Source: a secondary endosymbiont of Ctenarytaina eucalypti (lineage in GTDB: Bacteria > Pseudomonadota > Gammaproteobacteria > Enterobacterales > Enterobacteriaceae). From it: a DNA stretch of 64,000 bases. The notes under the pieces were generated by a model. That model was not told where the DNA came from, ran no database searches, and saw only the letters and a program-made list of their open reading frames with translations. This document shows, one piece after another, positions 43,332-54,429 of this stretch (positions within the stretch are counted from its first letter, which is position 1; each line of letters opens with the position of its first letter). The stretch is taken from positions 1,302,001-1,366,000 of the forward strand of contig NC_018419.1 of NCBI RefSeq assembly GCF_000287335.1. Reading direction: 5' to 3'. Both the position numbers and the translations under genes were made by a program.

Positions 43332-45779
43332 TTTTTTCAGGCTCCACTAACTTAATAGCTGTCTGCCGGCATCTCATGTACGACAGGTTGAATTGATTCT
43401 CAATATTACAATAATAACATTTACATCTATTATTGATATAAGTGAGATGCTTGATTATGTTGAATAATTAAGCATGATCGTATGCTGCTAGGTTATGTTG
43501 AATAAGATCGATGTTACAAGAATCTGACTGATAGCAAGGCTATTGTGTTATGCGATATAGGAGCTAGCAGTCCTTCTTACATGTTTGATTCAAGTAATCG
43601 TGTGTGACTATTTCTATTGCCTACCCATTTCCAAGTTATAGTCATTCGGACTTCAGATCTTCACCGAGAAGTGTTGTGATGTGGAACTTCATTCTTCAGC
43701 CGCTGAGGGATGAGGAGAATCGGCTTGCTGTCAATCTCTAGCATGACTGCTGCGCAGTTGCTGGCTTTCAACGGCCTTATGACGCCGCTCATGGCATCAA
43801 AGATAGCGGCTGTTCTGTATTGCTCGTTTCGTCGCATAATAAGCGCCTGTATTTTCTTCTTCAAAAGAGCATAATGAGACTCATGCGTATTTTGATCGCT
43901 GTCATCTGAAGCTTCTCAGACCTTCCCCCCTGGATCTGCTGTATAAAATGCGGAAGAGCCTATTTATCTTTAGTATCGCTGTGTAATCAGTCAGCAAAGA
44001 GATAATAATATTAATTATTGCAGACACTACCAGATCTCAGATAACGCTATCTGTCTTGAGGGATGCAAGTTTATCCTAGATTTTTCATGTCTGCTCACTT
44101 AAGAACTTTCAGGCTCAGGATATCAATGAGCACATCAGTGATGATGGAGGGTGTTAACATGTTTATGTTGACATGAAAGCCTCATGTGCCATTTTATTTT
44201 TTATCATTTAGTAGTTGTCATGCATCCTGTACGATTAAGCGGAGATCTAGTGCTGGTTGCATATATTGTGAAAATCAGTTTTTTCTCAAAATTTATTTTC
44301 TTTTTGAGCAGGAATTGGCGATCGTTGTTCAGCCGTTTAGCTTTTTTAAATCAATGGAGTGTATTATGTTGATGCGGTGCAACTCTTGATTACTACACCG
44401 CACAATCATACTGTAAGAAATTAATGAGAAACGAGACAGGAGAGATAAAGAGTATATCCTGCTAAGTCCTTTTAGCAGAAAAGCATCAGACTATGTTGTT
44501 CAAAAAACCCACCATGAGCAGCGACCAAACGATTAAAAGCATCCTCTAAAAGATGGTCATAATGTACTTGAAAGTTAGCCAACTAAACTCAGCGTTTAGA
44601 GGCTGCAATAAGCATTTTTCTGGTTAGAAAGGATTCTAGATTGCTCCTGAAATTCAGATGAGCATAATGCGCAATCAGAAAGAGGTGATAACGTTATAGA
44701 CAAACTCAATGCGATGATACTGTTACAAACGACTAATACCATCGCCATCAGGTTACCAATAGTCCTGATAGTGCTATGCTCATTCACTCATGCTAATGCA
44801 TGCAACGAAATTAACTGAAGCATAAAAGGATCATCAATCATCTATCCCAAGCCTGGCCACAGCGTTTTTCAGGTAGTGCACATTTATTTATATGGTAGAG
44901 ATGCGGTGAGGGTATTCGTTACCCCTCGCGGTCTGCGTGATTGGTATTAGTAGGTTGGCGTTGAGTGATGGGGCCCTGCTTATGCCGTTGTTGGAGCGAT
45001 AACGCTAATTGATGTAAAAACGTATGCGTCACTAATGCTAACCGGGAGATATACGCTCTCCACAATCGTTTACTGCGGCATAAAATCGCGTTGATGAGGC
45101 ACCGTCTCTGGCATCAATCCCGCGTTCCGCGCAACCACTATCGATGATTTTATCATCAGCAATAATGTGGTGAATCGGTTTCAGGCAGGGAAGGAAGAAC
45201 AGCAAAGTCAAGTTGAGGAGCGCGTGTGTTGTCCAGAGAACGGGGTTGATCTATGGTCAGGACGATGAATGGGTGTGCGTGCTTTCTGCTTAGACCCACA
45301 AGCCTATATGCTTTAACTGTGTGTCGTGTGTTGGCGATAAGATCATAATAATTATGCCTTTTAAACGTATTGACGTGGCAAACCTGATAAACATACTCGA
45401 AACATCAAAAATGTAGCAGGTCATATTATTTTAGTTTAAACTCTCTATCTTCATGCCGTCGTTGTAGATCTAGGGAAATAAAGCCTAGCCTATTATACTA
45501 GGATAAATCTCTAAACACTTGAAGTGATCGCAAAGCTTTCGTCTCCCCGCATCAATCTCCGTCTGCAATGCTTGCGTTAATGACTACTAGGTCGGTCTAT
45601 GAGGTAGATCTGAAGTGCGGATTTCATCCTACCCTGAAGAAAAGCGCTTATGGATCTTTTTAAGATAGCTTTAGTGTTGTATCTGCCTCTACAACCATTT
45701 CTACAATGGTAAGCTAGATTTTGATAGAACTGTGGTAATCCTCAAGTGAGGGACGCCAGAGAAGATTCAAGATAGACTA
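43332..45779. other. 2.4 kb spacer with possible unidentified relics
   Basis: No intact gene. An open minus-strand stretch at 43661-43864 (67 codons) matches nothing I know. The segment about 44.9-45.3 kb has higher GC and readable plus-strand text (for example AITLIDVKTYASLMLTGRYT and RATTIDDFIISNNVVNRFQA), suggesting a fossil gene I cannot name. Confidence 0.45.
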
Positions 45780-46600
45780 TAGGGGCGATCCCGGAGTATA
45801 GAAAGTACGAAATAGACACCCGCTGCGGTCGTCCTAGTCCGTCAGAGATATGCACCCATGCTTCGGCCATTATTCCCTGTTTAGCCAGAGCGAGTAGAGT
45901 TGTGTCAAGACCCATAACTAACTCTGGCGATGAGATTTAGTGTAAATATTGAAAATAATATAGTCGCGTCTCTTTCCGGTAGCCCCTTACACACCGCACC
46001 GTACTGCGCATGTTTTCGCAATCCTGCCAGATTGTAATGCTTACCACTACCTTGTTGGTCTCGTAGAGCAGGCTAAGATCGCTGGGCGGTATAGTGTACA
46101 GCTAGAGGAAAGACGTAACTTTTGATGCAATCTCTGAAAGCTCATCTTTGGACTCTTACTACTGGATTTTGCGCCGTTTTGCGACTACTCCCGTAGTCTA
46201 TTAGTACCTGGTTGCACTGTATCACGCCCTGCGATTGGTAATAGCAATCCTCCGTCGCCACATCAGTGCCAACTGTAGTTGCAAGGCGGTGTCCGCGCTA
46301 TGCATACAGGTAACCAGGCCATGTAAGGATTAGAAAAATAGTGGAAACAAGTAATGAGATACTTTCACAATCGCGCTCTTTAGCTAATGAGAAAAGATGC
46401 GGTAACTAAGGGGTACCGAATGAGCTGCTATGTTCTAGAGCAATCATCAGAGGCCATGATCCTCATGACTGTCAGAAAATGTTTCTACTTAATAAAGCAT
46501 CATTTCAGCGAATCACTGTGACAGATGACGGCGTTTATTTCGATCAAGAACCCCTATGGCAAAGCCATAGGGTAATGTTACTTAAGCTCCGCCTTGTAAC
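45780..46600 (-). pseudogene. hemN: Decayed oxygen-independent coproporphyrinogen III oxidase gene
   Basis: Minus-strand frames read ITLPYGFAIG near 46560 (IDLIYGLPKQ), DCYYQSQGVIQCNQVLIDYG near 46240 (DCYAQNQKELKQYYQQVDEQG), FRDCIKSYVF near 46125 (RRDVIKSLIC), and TTLLALAKQGIMAEAW..LGRPQRVSISYFLYSGI near 45790-45905 (LKLLAPLAKDGL..KGRLLIRNICMCFDTYL). Order and spacing suit HemN, and hemN is a near neighbour of polA on the same strand in E. coli. The N-terminal radical-SAM part should lie at about 46.6-47.2 kb but is not readable. Confidence 0.6.
46552..46572. repeat. Perfect 9 bp hairpin
   Basis: CCCTATGGC (46552-46560), loop AAA, GCCATAGGG (46564-46572). No T-run on either side, so not a standard terminator. 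It falls inside the probable hemN relic and may be a chance product of that sequence. Confidence 0.5.
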
Positions 46601-47535
46601 ATAGATTTCAAGCAGAGTAATTCTCTGATGGAACAGTATCAATATACGATGTTTTTCTTTTAGGGGGTGTGGTGAAATACTTTTTTCTATCAGTTTATCA
46701 CCAGGGAATACATATATTCTATGGGTTCTTAGTCTTTCGTTGAGAGTTTTGCAAGGGAATTTCTTGACTTGATGTTGTAATTCACGGACAATTTTCGGAC
46801 GATTCTTTTTTGATGAAAAGAAGAAAGATGGTTTTTATTAGCATCAAAAGGCTAACTGAGGGTGATGTTGTCTGTTCAGTTATTACGGGAATAGGCCTGA
46901 AAAAACTTGATGGAGAAGAATAAAAAATCAGACAGTGTGGTCTAAACCAAAACGAAACATAGTGTAATTGCCATCTGGCAGTAGACTAAATAGTAGATAA
47001 AACTATCTCATCTACATTGATAAATTGTAGAACAGTACTACTATTTACCCGTTATGCTGGATTAAATCAAGTAGCGTTACCAAACAATCAGGAAGACGTT
47101 GGGTAATTGTTAATATCTGACTGATAAGCACCACGCGTTGAAAAAGTACTGTCTGAGTGGGAAACCTCATCGCACTTAGAAGAACAAAAGTAGGTGTTTG
47201 TCTTCTTCTAATAACTAGAGTGCCCATGGTTCGGTTTCCCATCATTCTGGGTGCTGAATGTGCACTACCTACTAACTATGATGTGAAATTAGGTCAGGCT
47301 ATGGCGATGTGAACAATACCCCACCACCTAATGCCGGCAGCCATGCTGAGCAACGGGTTTTGTTGTGTCAAAAAAGCCCTGCTAGCGGCCAACCAGTCAA
47401 ACACCTCCTGCTCTTTAATCAGGGCATCTTGAAATAAGATGATGTACGAAAAGACAGCTTGATAATCTATGATTATAAACAGCCATGATAAAATCTCGCT
47501 AAAAAATATACTACTGTGATGAGATGTGAAGTTAT
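46601..47535. other. Spacer downstream of polA
   Basis: No intact gene. Minus-strand text at 47330-47460 (including DALIKEQEVFDWLAASRAFL) and the 66-codon stretch at 47045-47245 look coding-like and are probably an unnamed fossil. spf and engB, which neighbour polA in E. coli, are not visible. Confidence 0.45.
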
Positions 47536-50322
47536 TTAGTGAGCCTCTGCCCAGTTTTCACCGACTCCAGCTTTCACCTCTAGCGGCACATCTAGCATAA
47601 AACACCTTTCCATTAGCAACTTGATCCGCGATATCGCACTCTCTACCTCATCGCGCTGTACCTCAAAAACTAGCTCATCATGAACCTGCATAATCATGCG
47701 AACCGGAGGTGCTTCCTTCTCTAGCCATTCATCAATCGCAATCATTGCCCGTTTAATAATATCGGCAGCCGTTCCCTGCATCGGTGCATTGATAGCCGCG
47801 CGTTCTGCGCTTTTCTTTCGTCTGTGGTTGTGTGAGAGGATATCAGGAAAATAAAGCCGGCGACCATCTAGGGTCGATACATAACCTTGATCGCTAGCTT
47901 GTCTTCGGGTGCGTTCTATGTAGGCTAAAATGCTGGGGTGCCGCTCGAAATAAAGCTGCATATATTTTTTCGCCTCCGTCTGCGTTACAGAGAGCTGACG
48001 GGCCAGACCAAAGGTGCTTATGCCGTAAAGCAGACCAAAGTTTATAGCCTTAGCGCTTCGGCGCTGATCCTGAGTCACTTTCTCCAATGGCATGTTAAAA
48101 ACATCGGAGGCGGTGGTACGGTGAATATCTTGTCCTGCGAAGAAGGCACTCAACAATACAGGGTCGTGCGAGAGATGTGCCATAATGCGGAGTTCAAGCT
48201 GAGAATAGTCCGCAGACACGATCAGCGTGTTTGTTGGTGCAATAAACGCCTGTCGGATACGCCGCCCCTCGTCGGTACGTACCGGGATATTCTGCAGGTT
48301 CGGATCGCTCGAAGATAAGCGCCCGGTGGAGGTGACGGCTTGATGATAAGAGGTATGCACCCGTTTTGAAAGCGGGTGGATCATTTTCGGTAGCTTGTCG
48401 GCGTATGCGGCTTTTATCTTGGCTAGGCCGCGATATTCTAAAATTAGTGAAGGCAGCTGATAATACAGCCCAAGCTGCGTTAGGACCTCTTCATTAGTGG
48501 ACGGGGCACCAAGAGGAGTTTTTTTCAGCACGGGTAATTTCTGTTTATCGTATAAAATCGTTTGCAGCTGTTTAGTAGAGGATAAATTGAAGGGCTCTTC
48601 AGCGAGTTGATGCGCTATCTTTTCTAGCGCTTCTAGGCGTTGCGTTAACTCCACTGAATGCGCCAGAAGGATATTTTCATCGATAAGAACCCCAGCGCAC
48701 TCCATACGCGACAGGATAGGCACTAGCGGCATGTCGATTACTTCAAAGACTTTTTTTAGCTTCGGCGTCTGCTGAATACTCGGCCATAGCTTCTGATGTA
48801 AACGTAGCATCAAGTCGGCGGCTACACCGGCATAGTAGGCGGACTGCTGTAAGTCGCATTGATTAAATATCACCCGATTATGACCTTGACTTTCTCTTCC
48901 TTCGCATTGCTCAGTGGTAATCTGTAAAAAACGGTCTGAGAGACTGTTAATATCATGGGCGCCCGCGATGCTGTTAAGGACATAGGATTCCAGCATGGTA
49001 TCAAAAGCGATACCAGACAACGCAATATTGTATCGTTGCAAGATACCGCGAGCGAATTTTAGATTTTGGCCGATTTTACTAATAGCGGGGTCTTCCAGGA
49101 CCGGTTTCAGCGCCGACAATACGATCGCTAAGTTAAGCTTCATCGGAGCATCTAAATCATAGTGCTTAAGAGGCACGTAGGCAGTCTCGCCCGGTTTCAC
49201 AGAAAAACATAGTCCCACCAAATTGGCTGTCAGCGCATCTAACCCGTCGGCTGTAATATTGAAAGCAAATGCACCGGCGTTTCGGATAGTAGTAATCCAC
49301 TGTTGTAATGTCGATGTTTCGCTAATGAGCTGGTAGCCGTCTTTTGGCCATGACTTCCCCGCCGCCTCCGAGTAGGTGGGGTGGGAAAGGAGACGTAGCG
49401 AAGACGGCGAGGGGGGGATTTTAGGACCTTGTAGCCATTTACCCGCTTTCAGGGCGTCTAACCAGCGTTTAAATTCATAACGCTGGAATAACAGCATCAG
49501 CGATGCAATATTAGGATTTTCAACTGCGAGCCGTTCATAAGGTATATTTAGCTCCACATTAGTTTTAATTGTCGCTAACTGGTGGGATAGGAAAGCCACT
49601 TCACGGTGCTGAATAAGTTTTTCAGCCATTGTTTTTGCGCCGCGGAAGCTAAGAGTTCTGATGCTATCAAGTTGTTGATACAGCGTTTTTAGTCCTCCTA
49701 GTCCACGCAATAGCGCTTGGGAGGTTTTCTTCCCCACCCCGGGCACGCCAGGAATGTTATCGGCACTGTCACCCATTAGGGCTAGATAATCAACAATAAG
49801 CTCCGGAGGAACACCGAATTTTAGCCGAACTTCTTCTGGCCCTAGGATTGTATTCGACATGGTGTTAATCAGGGTGATCTTGGGCGATACCAACTGCGCC
49901 ATGTCTTTATCGCTAGTGCTTATCAGTACATAGTGGCCGTTTTTCACCGCTGCCAAGGCTAGGGTACCGATCACATCGTCAGCCTCGACTCCATTGACGG
50001 CCAGTAGCGGCAGTCCCATCGCTTTAACTATCTTATGCAGAGGAGCGATCTGGAGCCGAAGATTTTCCGGCATAGGGGGGCGGTGGGATTTATAGTTCTC
50101 AAACAATACATCTCGAAAGGTCTTACCCTTGGCATCAAATACTACTGCTAAATGACTTGGATGGTATTCCACCAACAGGCTTTTAAGCATATTTATTACG
50201 CCGTAAATTGCCCCGATGGGCTCTCCGAAGCAATTAGTTAGCGGCGGAAAGGCATGATAGGCGCGGTAAAGATAAGAAGAGCCATCTATTATGATAAATG
50301 GGTTTTCTGCGATTTTGACCAT
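47536..50322 (-). CDS. polA: DNA polymerase I with degenerate proofreading site
   Basis: Fills gaps and removes RNA primers. 928 residues, colinear with E. coli so numbers correspond. 5'-nuclease domain (1 to about 320): D13 in IIDGSSYLYR, D63 in FDAKGKTFR, D115/D116 in EADDVIGT, D138/D140 in STSDKDMAQL, D185/D188 in MGDSADNIPGVPG, all kept. 3'-5' exonuclease domain (about 325-515): FAFNITADGLD has N355 and T357 where E. coli has D355 and E357; NLKFARGIL has A424 for D424; YYAGVAADL keeps Y497 but has A501 for D501. All four metal ligands are lost, so proofreading should be dead. Polymerase domain (about 520-928): TSTGRLSSSDPNLQNIP, VSADYSQLELRIMAHLS, RRSAKAINFGLLYGIS and MIMQVHDELVFEV are intact. 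Confidence 0.97.
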   Translation of the reverse strand: MVKIAENPFIIIDGSSYLYRAYHAFPPLTNCFGEPIGAIYGVINMLKSLLVEYHPSHLAVVFDAKGKTFRDVLFENYKSHRPPMPENLRLQIAPLHKIVKAMGLPLLAVNGVEADDVIGTLALAAVKNGHYVLISTSDKDMAQLVSPKITLINTMSNTILGPEEVRLKFGVPPELIVDYLALMGDSADNIPGVPGVGKKTSQALLRGLGGLKTLYQQLDSIRTLSFRGAKTMAEKLIQHREVAFLSHQLATIKTNVELNIPYERLAVENPNIASLMLLFQRYEFKRWLDALKAGKWLQGPKIPPSPSSLRLLSHPTYSEAAGKSWPKDGYQLISETSTLQQWITTIRNAGAFAFNITADGLDALTANLVGLCFSVKPGETAYVPLKHYDLDAPMKLNLAIVLSALKPVLEDPAISKIGQNLKFARGILQRYNIALSGIAFDTMLESYVLNSIAGAHDINSLSDRFLQITTEQCEGRESQGHNRVIFNQCDLQQSAYYAGVAADLMLRLHQKLWPSIQQTPKLKKVFEVIDMPLVPILSRMECAGVLIDENILLAHSVELTQRLEALEKIAHQLAEEPFNLSSTKQLQTILYDKQKLPVLKKTPLGAPSTNEEVLTQLGLYYQLPSLILEYRGLAKIKAAYADKLPKMIHPLSKRVHTSYHQAVTSTGRLSSSDPNLQNIPVRTDEGRRIRQAFIAPTNTLIVSADYSQLELRIMAHLSHDPVLLSAFFAGQDIHRTTASDVFNMPLEKVTQDQRRSAKAINFGLLYGISTFGLARQLSVTQTEAKKYMQLYFERHPSILAYIERTRRQASDQGYVSTLDGRRLYFPDILSHNHRRKKSAERAAINAPMQGTAADIIKRAMIAIDEWLEKEAPPVRMIMQVHDELVFEVQRDEVESAISRIKLLMERCFMLDVPLEVKAGVGENWAEAH

Positions 50323-50977
50323 AGCATCTTTCGTTATTTTTAAGCAGGAAAATATAAGATTGTCTGGCCAAAAGCCGGCATTGAATAGATACGCATGGAT
50401 AATAGCATAAAGAAAAGAAAAAGACCGAAAACTAATTTACTCTCTTGATAGAGGTTTGTTGCATCAAGACAGTGTATGTAGTATTTAAAGTTAAGAAATT
50501 GATCATGAAAGGGTAAGGTCTTTTTTACAACATAAAGCCTGTGATGATTCCTCTGGTGGCAGGGGCTAGTGTAATGAGATACCAACCCGGTGACAGGTAA
50601 TGAAAAACATCGTAATATCGTTCAGGAATGTGTGTATTACCACCATAGCTATCAGGCTACCTCATGGTTCTCATGACAGAGACTGAAAGGCAAATCTAAA
50701 AGAATTTTTAATCAAATAGGGTTTTTTGAGCTCGTGAGCACTGCTATTCATCTTTTATTTTTTAAGGTATTATAAGATTCTACTCAGATGATGAGTATCA
50801 ACCGGGGTGCGCTTATGTCCTGAGCGTTGGCTAATATTGTGTATCTCGCTGCATATAGAGTGCAGAAGAGCGACGTTCTTGTATCGTGATAAACACTTCT
50901 ACTAATGTCAGCGCATACAGGAGCCACAATGTTTTTGACAGTAATGTTCTGAAAGAATGCGTCAAGTCACTCATCTC
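50323..50977. other. Spacer between polA and dusA
   Basis: No recognisable gene. dsbA, near polA in E. coli, was looked for and not found; an 81-codon minus-strand open stretch (50340-50585) matches nothing. Confidence 0.45.
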
Positions 50978-52012
50978 TTAGTTGTGCTGCACGTAGGATA
51001 GCGCTTTAATCAAGACATTAGTATCCGCACTAGGATAGTGTGCATTTTCCCTTAAATAACGGCGCCACTGCCGGGCACCTGGCAGCCCTTGAAACAGACC
51101 ATGCATGTGGCGGGTAATACGACTCAGGACCGTGCCGCGGTACAGCTCCTTTTCTATATAAGGCAACATGGCGTCAATTGCTGACGCCTGATTTGGCAAA
51201 GGATCGGGCGTGCCAAATAGTTCGCTATCAAGCCGTAGTAAAATGCTTGGGTTGTTGTAAGCGGCCCTGCCTATCATGACTCCATCAAGGTGCTGAAGAT
51301 GTGCTCTAGCCTGTTTCAGGGTGGTGATGCCCCCGTTTATCATTAGCCGGAGCGATGGGAAATCTCTCTTTAGCTGATACACCCGGCCGTAATTCAGCGG
51401 TGGAATTTTGCGATTTTCTTTAGGTAGCAGGCCTTTAAGCCAGGCTTTTCGGGCATGAATAATAAACGTCTGGCATCCGCCACTAGTAGAGACGGTATCT
51501 ATAAACTCACAAAGGAACGAATAGCTGTCCTGCTCGTCGATACCGAGGCGGGTTTTTACCGTTATCGGCAATGATACCGCTTCATTCATAGCAGAAACGC
51601 AGGCAGCTACCCGATCTTTCTCCGCCATCAAACATGCTCCTAAGCAGTTGTGCTGCACACGACTCGAGGGGCAACCCACATTAAGATTGATTTCATCGTA
51701 ACCTCGCTCCTGAGCGGTTTTCGCAGCACGGGCTAGCACATCTGGATTACTGCCGCCTAGTTGCAGCGCCAGAGGATGCTCGGCGTCATTATACGCCAGA
51801 TAATCGCCTTTACCATGGAAAAGAGCGTTAGTCGTCACCATCTCAGTGTAGAGCAAGGCACGACGGCTTAATTGACGTAGAAAAAAACGGCAATGACGAT
51901 CTGTGCGATCTAGCATCGGTGCAACACTGAACCGACCTGGCGCGAGCGATGCTAATCGGTTTGATTCCATAGTAGGTCGGTGAGCGTTTTGATGATCGGG
52001 GCTTTCAAGCAT
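50978..52012 (-). CDS. dusA: tRNA-dihydrouridine(20/20a) synthase
   Basis: FMN enzyme that reduces uridines 20 and 20a of the tRNA D-loop. The 344-residue TIM-barrel protein shows [19 protein letters not shown] near 27, [49 protein letters not shown] with the catalytic cysteine neighbourhood [65 protein letters not shown] and the C-terminal [16 protein letters not shown], all as in DusA. The start is taken at ATG 52012; the ATG at 51970 (residue 15) is also possible because the N-terminal stub is poorly conserved. Confidence 0.94.
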   Translation of the reverse strand: MLESPDHQNAHRPTMESNRLASLAPGRFSVAPMLDRTDRHCRFFLRQLSRRALLYTEMVTTNALFHGKGDYLAYNDAEHPLALQLGGSNPDVLARAAKTAQERGYDEINLNVGCPSSRVQHNCLGACLMAEKDRVAACVSAMNEAVSLPITVKTRLGIDEQDSYSFLCEFIDTVSTSGGCQTFIIHARKAWLKGLLPKENRKIPPLNYGRVYQLKRDFPSLRLMINGGITTLKQARAHLQHLDGVMIGRAAYNNPSILLRLDSELFGTPDPLPNQASAIDAMLPYIEKELYRGTVLSRITRHMHGLFQGLPGARQWRRYLRENAHYPSADTNVLIKALSYVQHN

Positions 52013-53104
52013 ACCTAATACTTGTGTATGTGTTTTTTAAATTATGACGCAGCACATCTTGTCTCTTAAAAGCTTTTAGTAGAGTATGCGTTTTTTCAGT
52101 CATACTATTTTCTCATGATTGCTAAATTTAGAATTGTACGTTGCAGCGTACAGCTCGTTTATTGCGAGGGTAGTATAAAATTCTTTAATTTAGAAAAGCA
52201 ATGCATTTATTTTGCTATACAATTTTAGTGTAATGTTTTTTAAAAACGAATTTAATCTGATTTTTTTTAAGTATCTTTTGAATACATCAGAATGTTTTGC
52301 GACCAGCCCCTAATCGGCTTGTTGTTAAGTAATGTAAATTCTATACATCATTCTGTATTTAGTTAATTAATCTTAATACTCGCTCATTGCTACCTCAGAT
52401 GACTATACGTATTCTACGACATGCCGCCTATCGAAAGGAAAAGTTTCAAATAATCAACTTTTTTATTTATAAAAGCACTTAATCAGCGTGCTTGCTTCAC
52501 ACTATGGCAGCACAAGTCTGCTATTGCTGAACGGGATAGATTCAACGTCTCCTGGACGCAAGAGACAGCTTGTGTAAGAAGATTAGGTCATAACTCTAAC
52601 TACTCTGTGATGACAGACATCCTTGGTCGTGGGCCTGCCGCTCATGGGTATAGAGGGCTTTATTCAGTCAGTGTTTAAACCGCTACCACCACTCCTAATA
52701 TTCTCTCAACTGTTCTCTGCGAAGGCATAGCGAGAAAACCGGAAATATTACAGGATCAAAACGTTAATATGAACTGAAATGAGTTATTTGGTTCTTGATA
52801 ACTAACGGTATTAAGGTTGTTTGGATTTAGAATGCATGATCTGGCAGAGTCGGCTGTTGAAAAGCGCAGAATATGGCATTAGGGCCATCTTGCAGCATAA
52901 CACTGCGAGGTATAAAATAATCTGTGTTACTTTTATTGTGCACGTAGTACGAAAAATGCTTTTGATTCTTCTAAATTGGAGAAAGTCAATCCCATTGGAT
53001 AAGCAGGACAACCTTTTTGATCGTCTATAACAAGCAACATTACTGTTATTATGTTCTGTTGAGGCAGGAAATAAGGCTACTGCTGCCGTTGCTGCGGGCG
53101 TGTT
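52013..53104. other. 1.1 kb spacer between dusA and smrB relic
   Basis: Very AT-rich on the left, no gene recognised. The 66-69 codon open stretches near 52.8-53.0 kb lie on opposite strands of the same bases and match no family. Confidence 0.45.
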
Positions 53105-53367
53105 TAATATTAGCCGGCTTTGATCAGTATAAGCTTAATGCTGCAGTTAAAGTTATACCCCCAAGAAGTCGTTACGATAAATAAAAATATAATAGCTTAT
53201 CGCTAGTGCGTAGTGGCTGAAACGGCCTGGCCCCACTGCACAAGACTGCTAGGTGTGCATCTAAGCCTTATACTAATAGAATGCGAAAATAGTCGAGGAA
53301 ATCGTACGAGTGCCAGCACTTAATCGTTATCACTCTGTTAAGAAGGGTGAAGAAGTGTTTTTATCAC
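53105..53367 (-). pseudogene. smrB: Decayed SmrB ribosome-rescue endonuclease gene
   Basis: From a GTG at 53367 after AAG, the minus strand reads MIKTLLHPS-stop-QSDN then RLSAGTRTISSTIFAF, matching [32 protein letters not shown]. After a large deletion LLGGITLTAALSLY near 53140 resembles YGGDAALLVLIEI at the end of the Smr domain. Divergent orientation next to prmB is the E. coli arrangement. SmrB cleaves mRNA between collided ribosomes. Confidence 0.5.
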
Positions 53368-53496
53368 CTTAAAGACAACGTGTTCGGGGTGAAGATTGGA
53401 TACATATTCTTTTTTCAAAAAATCCTTTTTCGATACATTGAGTACGTTTGCATAGCGTCATGCTTTTGACAAAAAGTGCAGCCTTCGGAGGGAAAA

Positions 53497-54429
53497 TTGA
53501 AAATTTTTTTTGAAGCTGAAGTGGTGGCAGAAATGCATACCATCCAAGATGTACTGCGCTGGACGGTTAGTCAGTTTAATGGCGCACCGCTCTATTACGG
53601 CCATGGAACCGATAATGCTTGGGATGAAGCGTTGCATTTGGTCTTGCCTAGTCTTGTCCTGCCTCTAGAGTTCCCTCAGGAGATGTATAGCTCGCGCCTT
53701 ACGGCGCGAGAGCGCGCCGGCGTGGTCGAGAAGGTGGTGCGCCGGATTAATGATCGAATTCCCGTGCCGTACTTGACTAATAAGGCTTGGTTCTGTGGTC
53801 TAGAGTTTTATGTTGATGATCGGGTGTTGATTCCTCGTTCACCTATTGGTGAACTGATTATCGATCATTTTCGCGATCTTTTGCCGCATCCCCCGGAGCA
53901 TATCCTGGATATGTGCACCGGGAGCGGCTGTATTGCCATCGCCTGTGCCTATGCTTACCCCCATCCTAAGATAGACGCAGTAGACATTGCGACCAGGGTG
54001 TTGGCGGTGGCAGAGCACAATATTCAGATGCACGGCGTTGAGCATCGGGTCACCCCGATTTGCTCTGATTTATTCCGTAACTTACCTCCGAGAGCCTATG
54101 ATGTAATCGTAACTAACCCTCCCTATGTGGATCAAGAGGACATGGACGATTTACCAGCAGAGTTCCACGCAGAACCGGTTCTAGGATTGTCCGCCGGCAG
54201 CGATGGTCTGAATCTAGTGAAGCGGATCCTAGCCTATGCAACTGATTACCTTGCAGAGGATGGCGTCTTGATTTGCGAAGTAGGTAATACGATGGTGCAT
54301 TTGATAGCAGAATACCCCCAAGTGCCCTTTCGCTGGTTAAATTTTTCTCACGGAGGAGACGGCGTCTTCATGCTAACACAGCAGCAGTTGATTACCTGCT
54401 GCGAATTTTTCAACTGTGACCGTGATTAA
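53497..54429 (+). CDS. prmB: Ribosomal protein L3 glutamine methyltransferase
   Basis: Methylates the side-chain amide of Gln150 of L3. With the start at TTG 53497 the protein has 310 residues, the E. coli length; GGAGGG four bases upstream strongly supports this start over the GTG at 53476. N-terminal helical domain ([52 protein letters not shown]), then the SAM-binding [19 protein letters not shown] near 137, DAVDI, and the substrate motif NPPY in [32 protein letters not shown] and GDGVFMLT near the end. The downstream neighbour aroC is not present here; smrB on the other side is decayed. Confidence 0.95.
   Translation: MKIFFEAEVVAEMHTIQDVLRWTVSQFNGAPLYYGHGTDNAWDEALHLVLPSLVLPLEFPQEMYSSRLTARERAGVVEKVVRRINDRIPVPYLTNKAWFCGLEFYVDDRVLIPRSPIGELIIDHFRDLLPHPPEHILDMCTGSGCIAIACAYAYPHPKIDAVDIATRVLAVAEHNIQMHGVEHRVTPICSDLFRNLPPRAYDVIVTNPPYVDQEDMDDLPAEFHAEPVLGLSAGSDGLNLVKRILAYATDYLAEDGVLICEVGNTMVHLIAEYPQVPFRWLNFSHGGDGVFMLTQQQLITCCEFFNCDRD

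Noticed and set aside
46552-46572. Intrinsic terminator at the 9 bp hairpin
   Set aside because: No T-run on either side, and the bases fall in the probable hemN relic.
47938-48318. A 126-codon plus-strand open frame inside polA
   Set aside because: Antisense shadow of the conserved polymerase domain.
50340-50585. dsbA relic or small gene upstream of polA
   Set aside because: The 81-codon frame shows neither a CPHC motif nor any thioredoxin-fold text.
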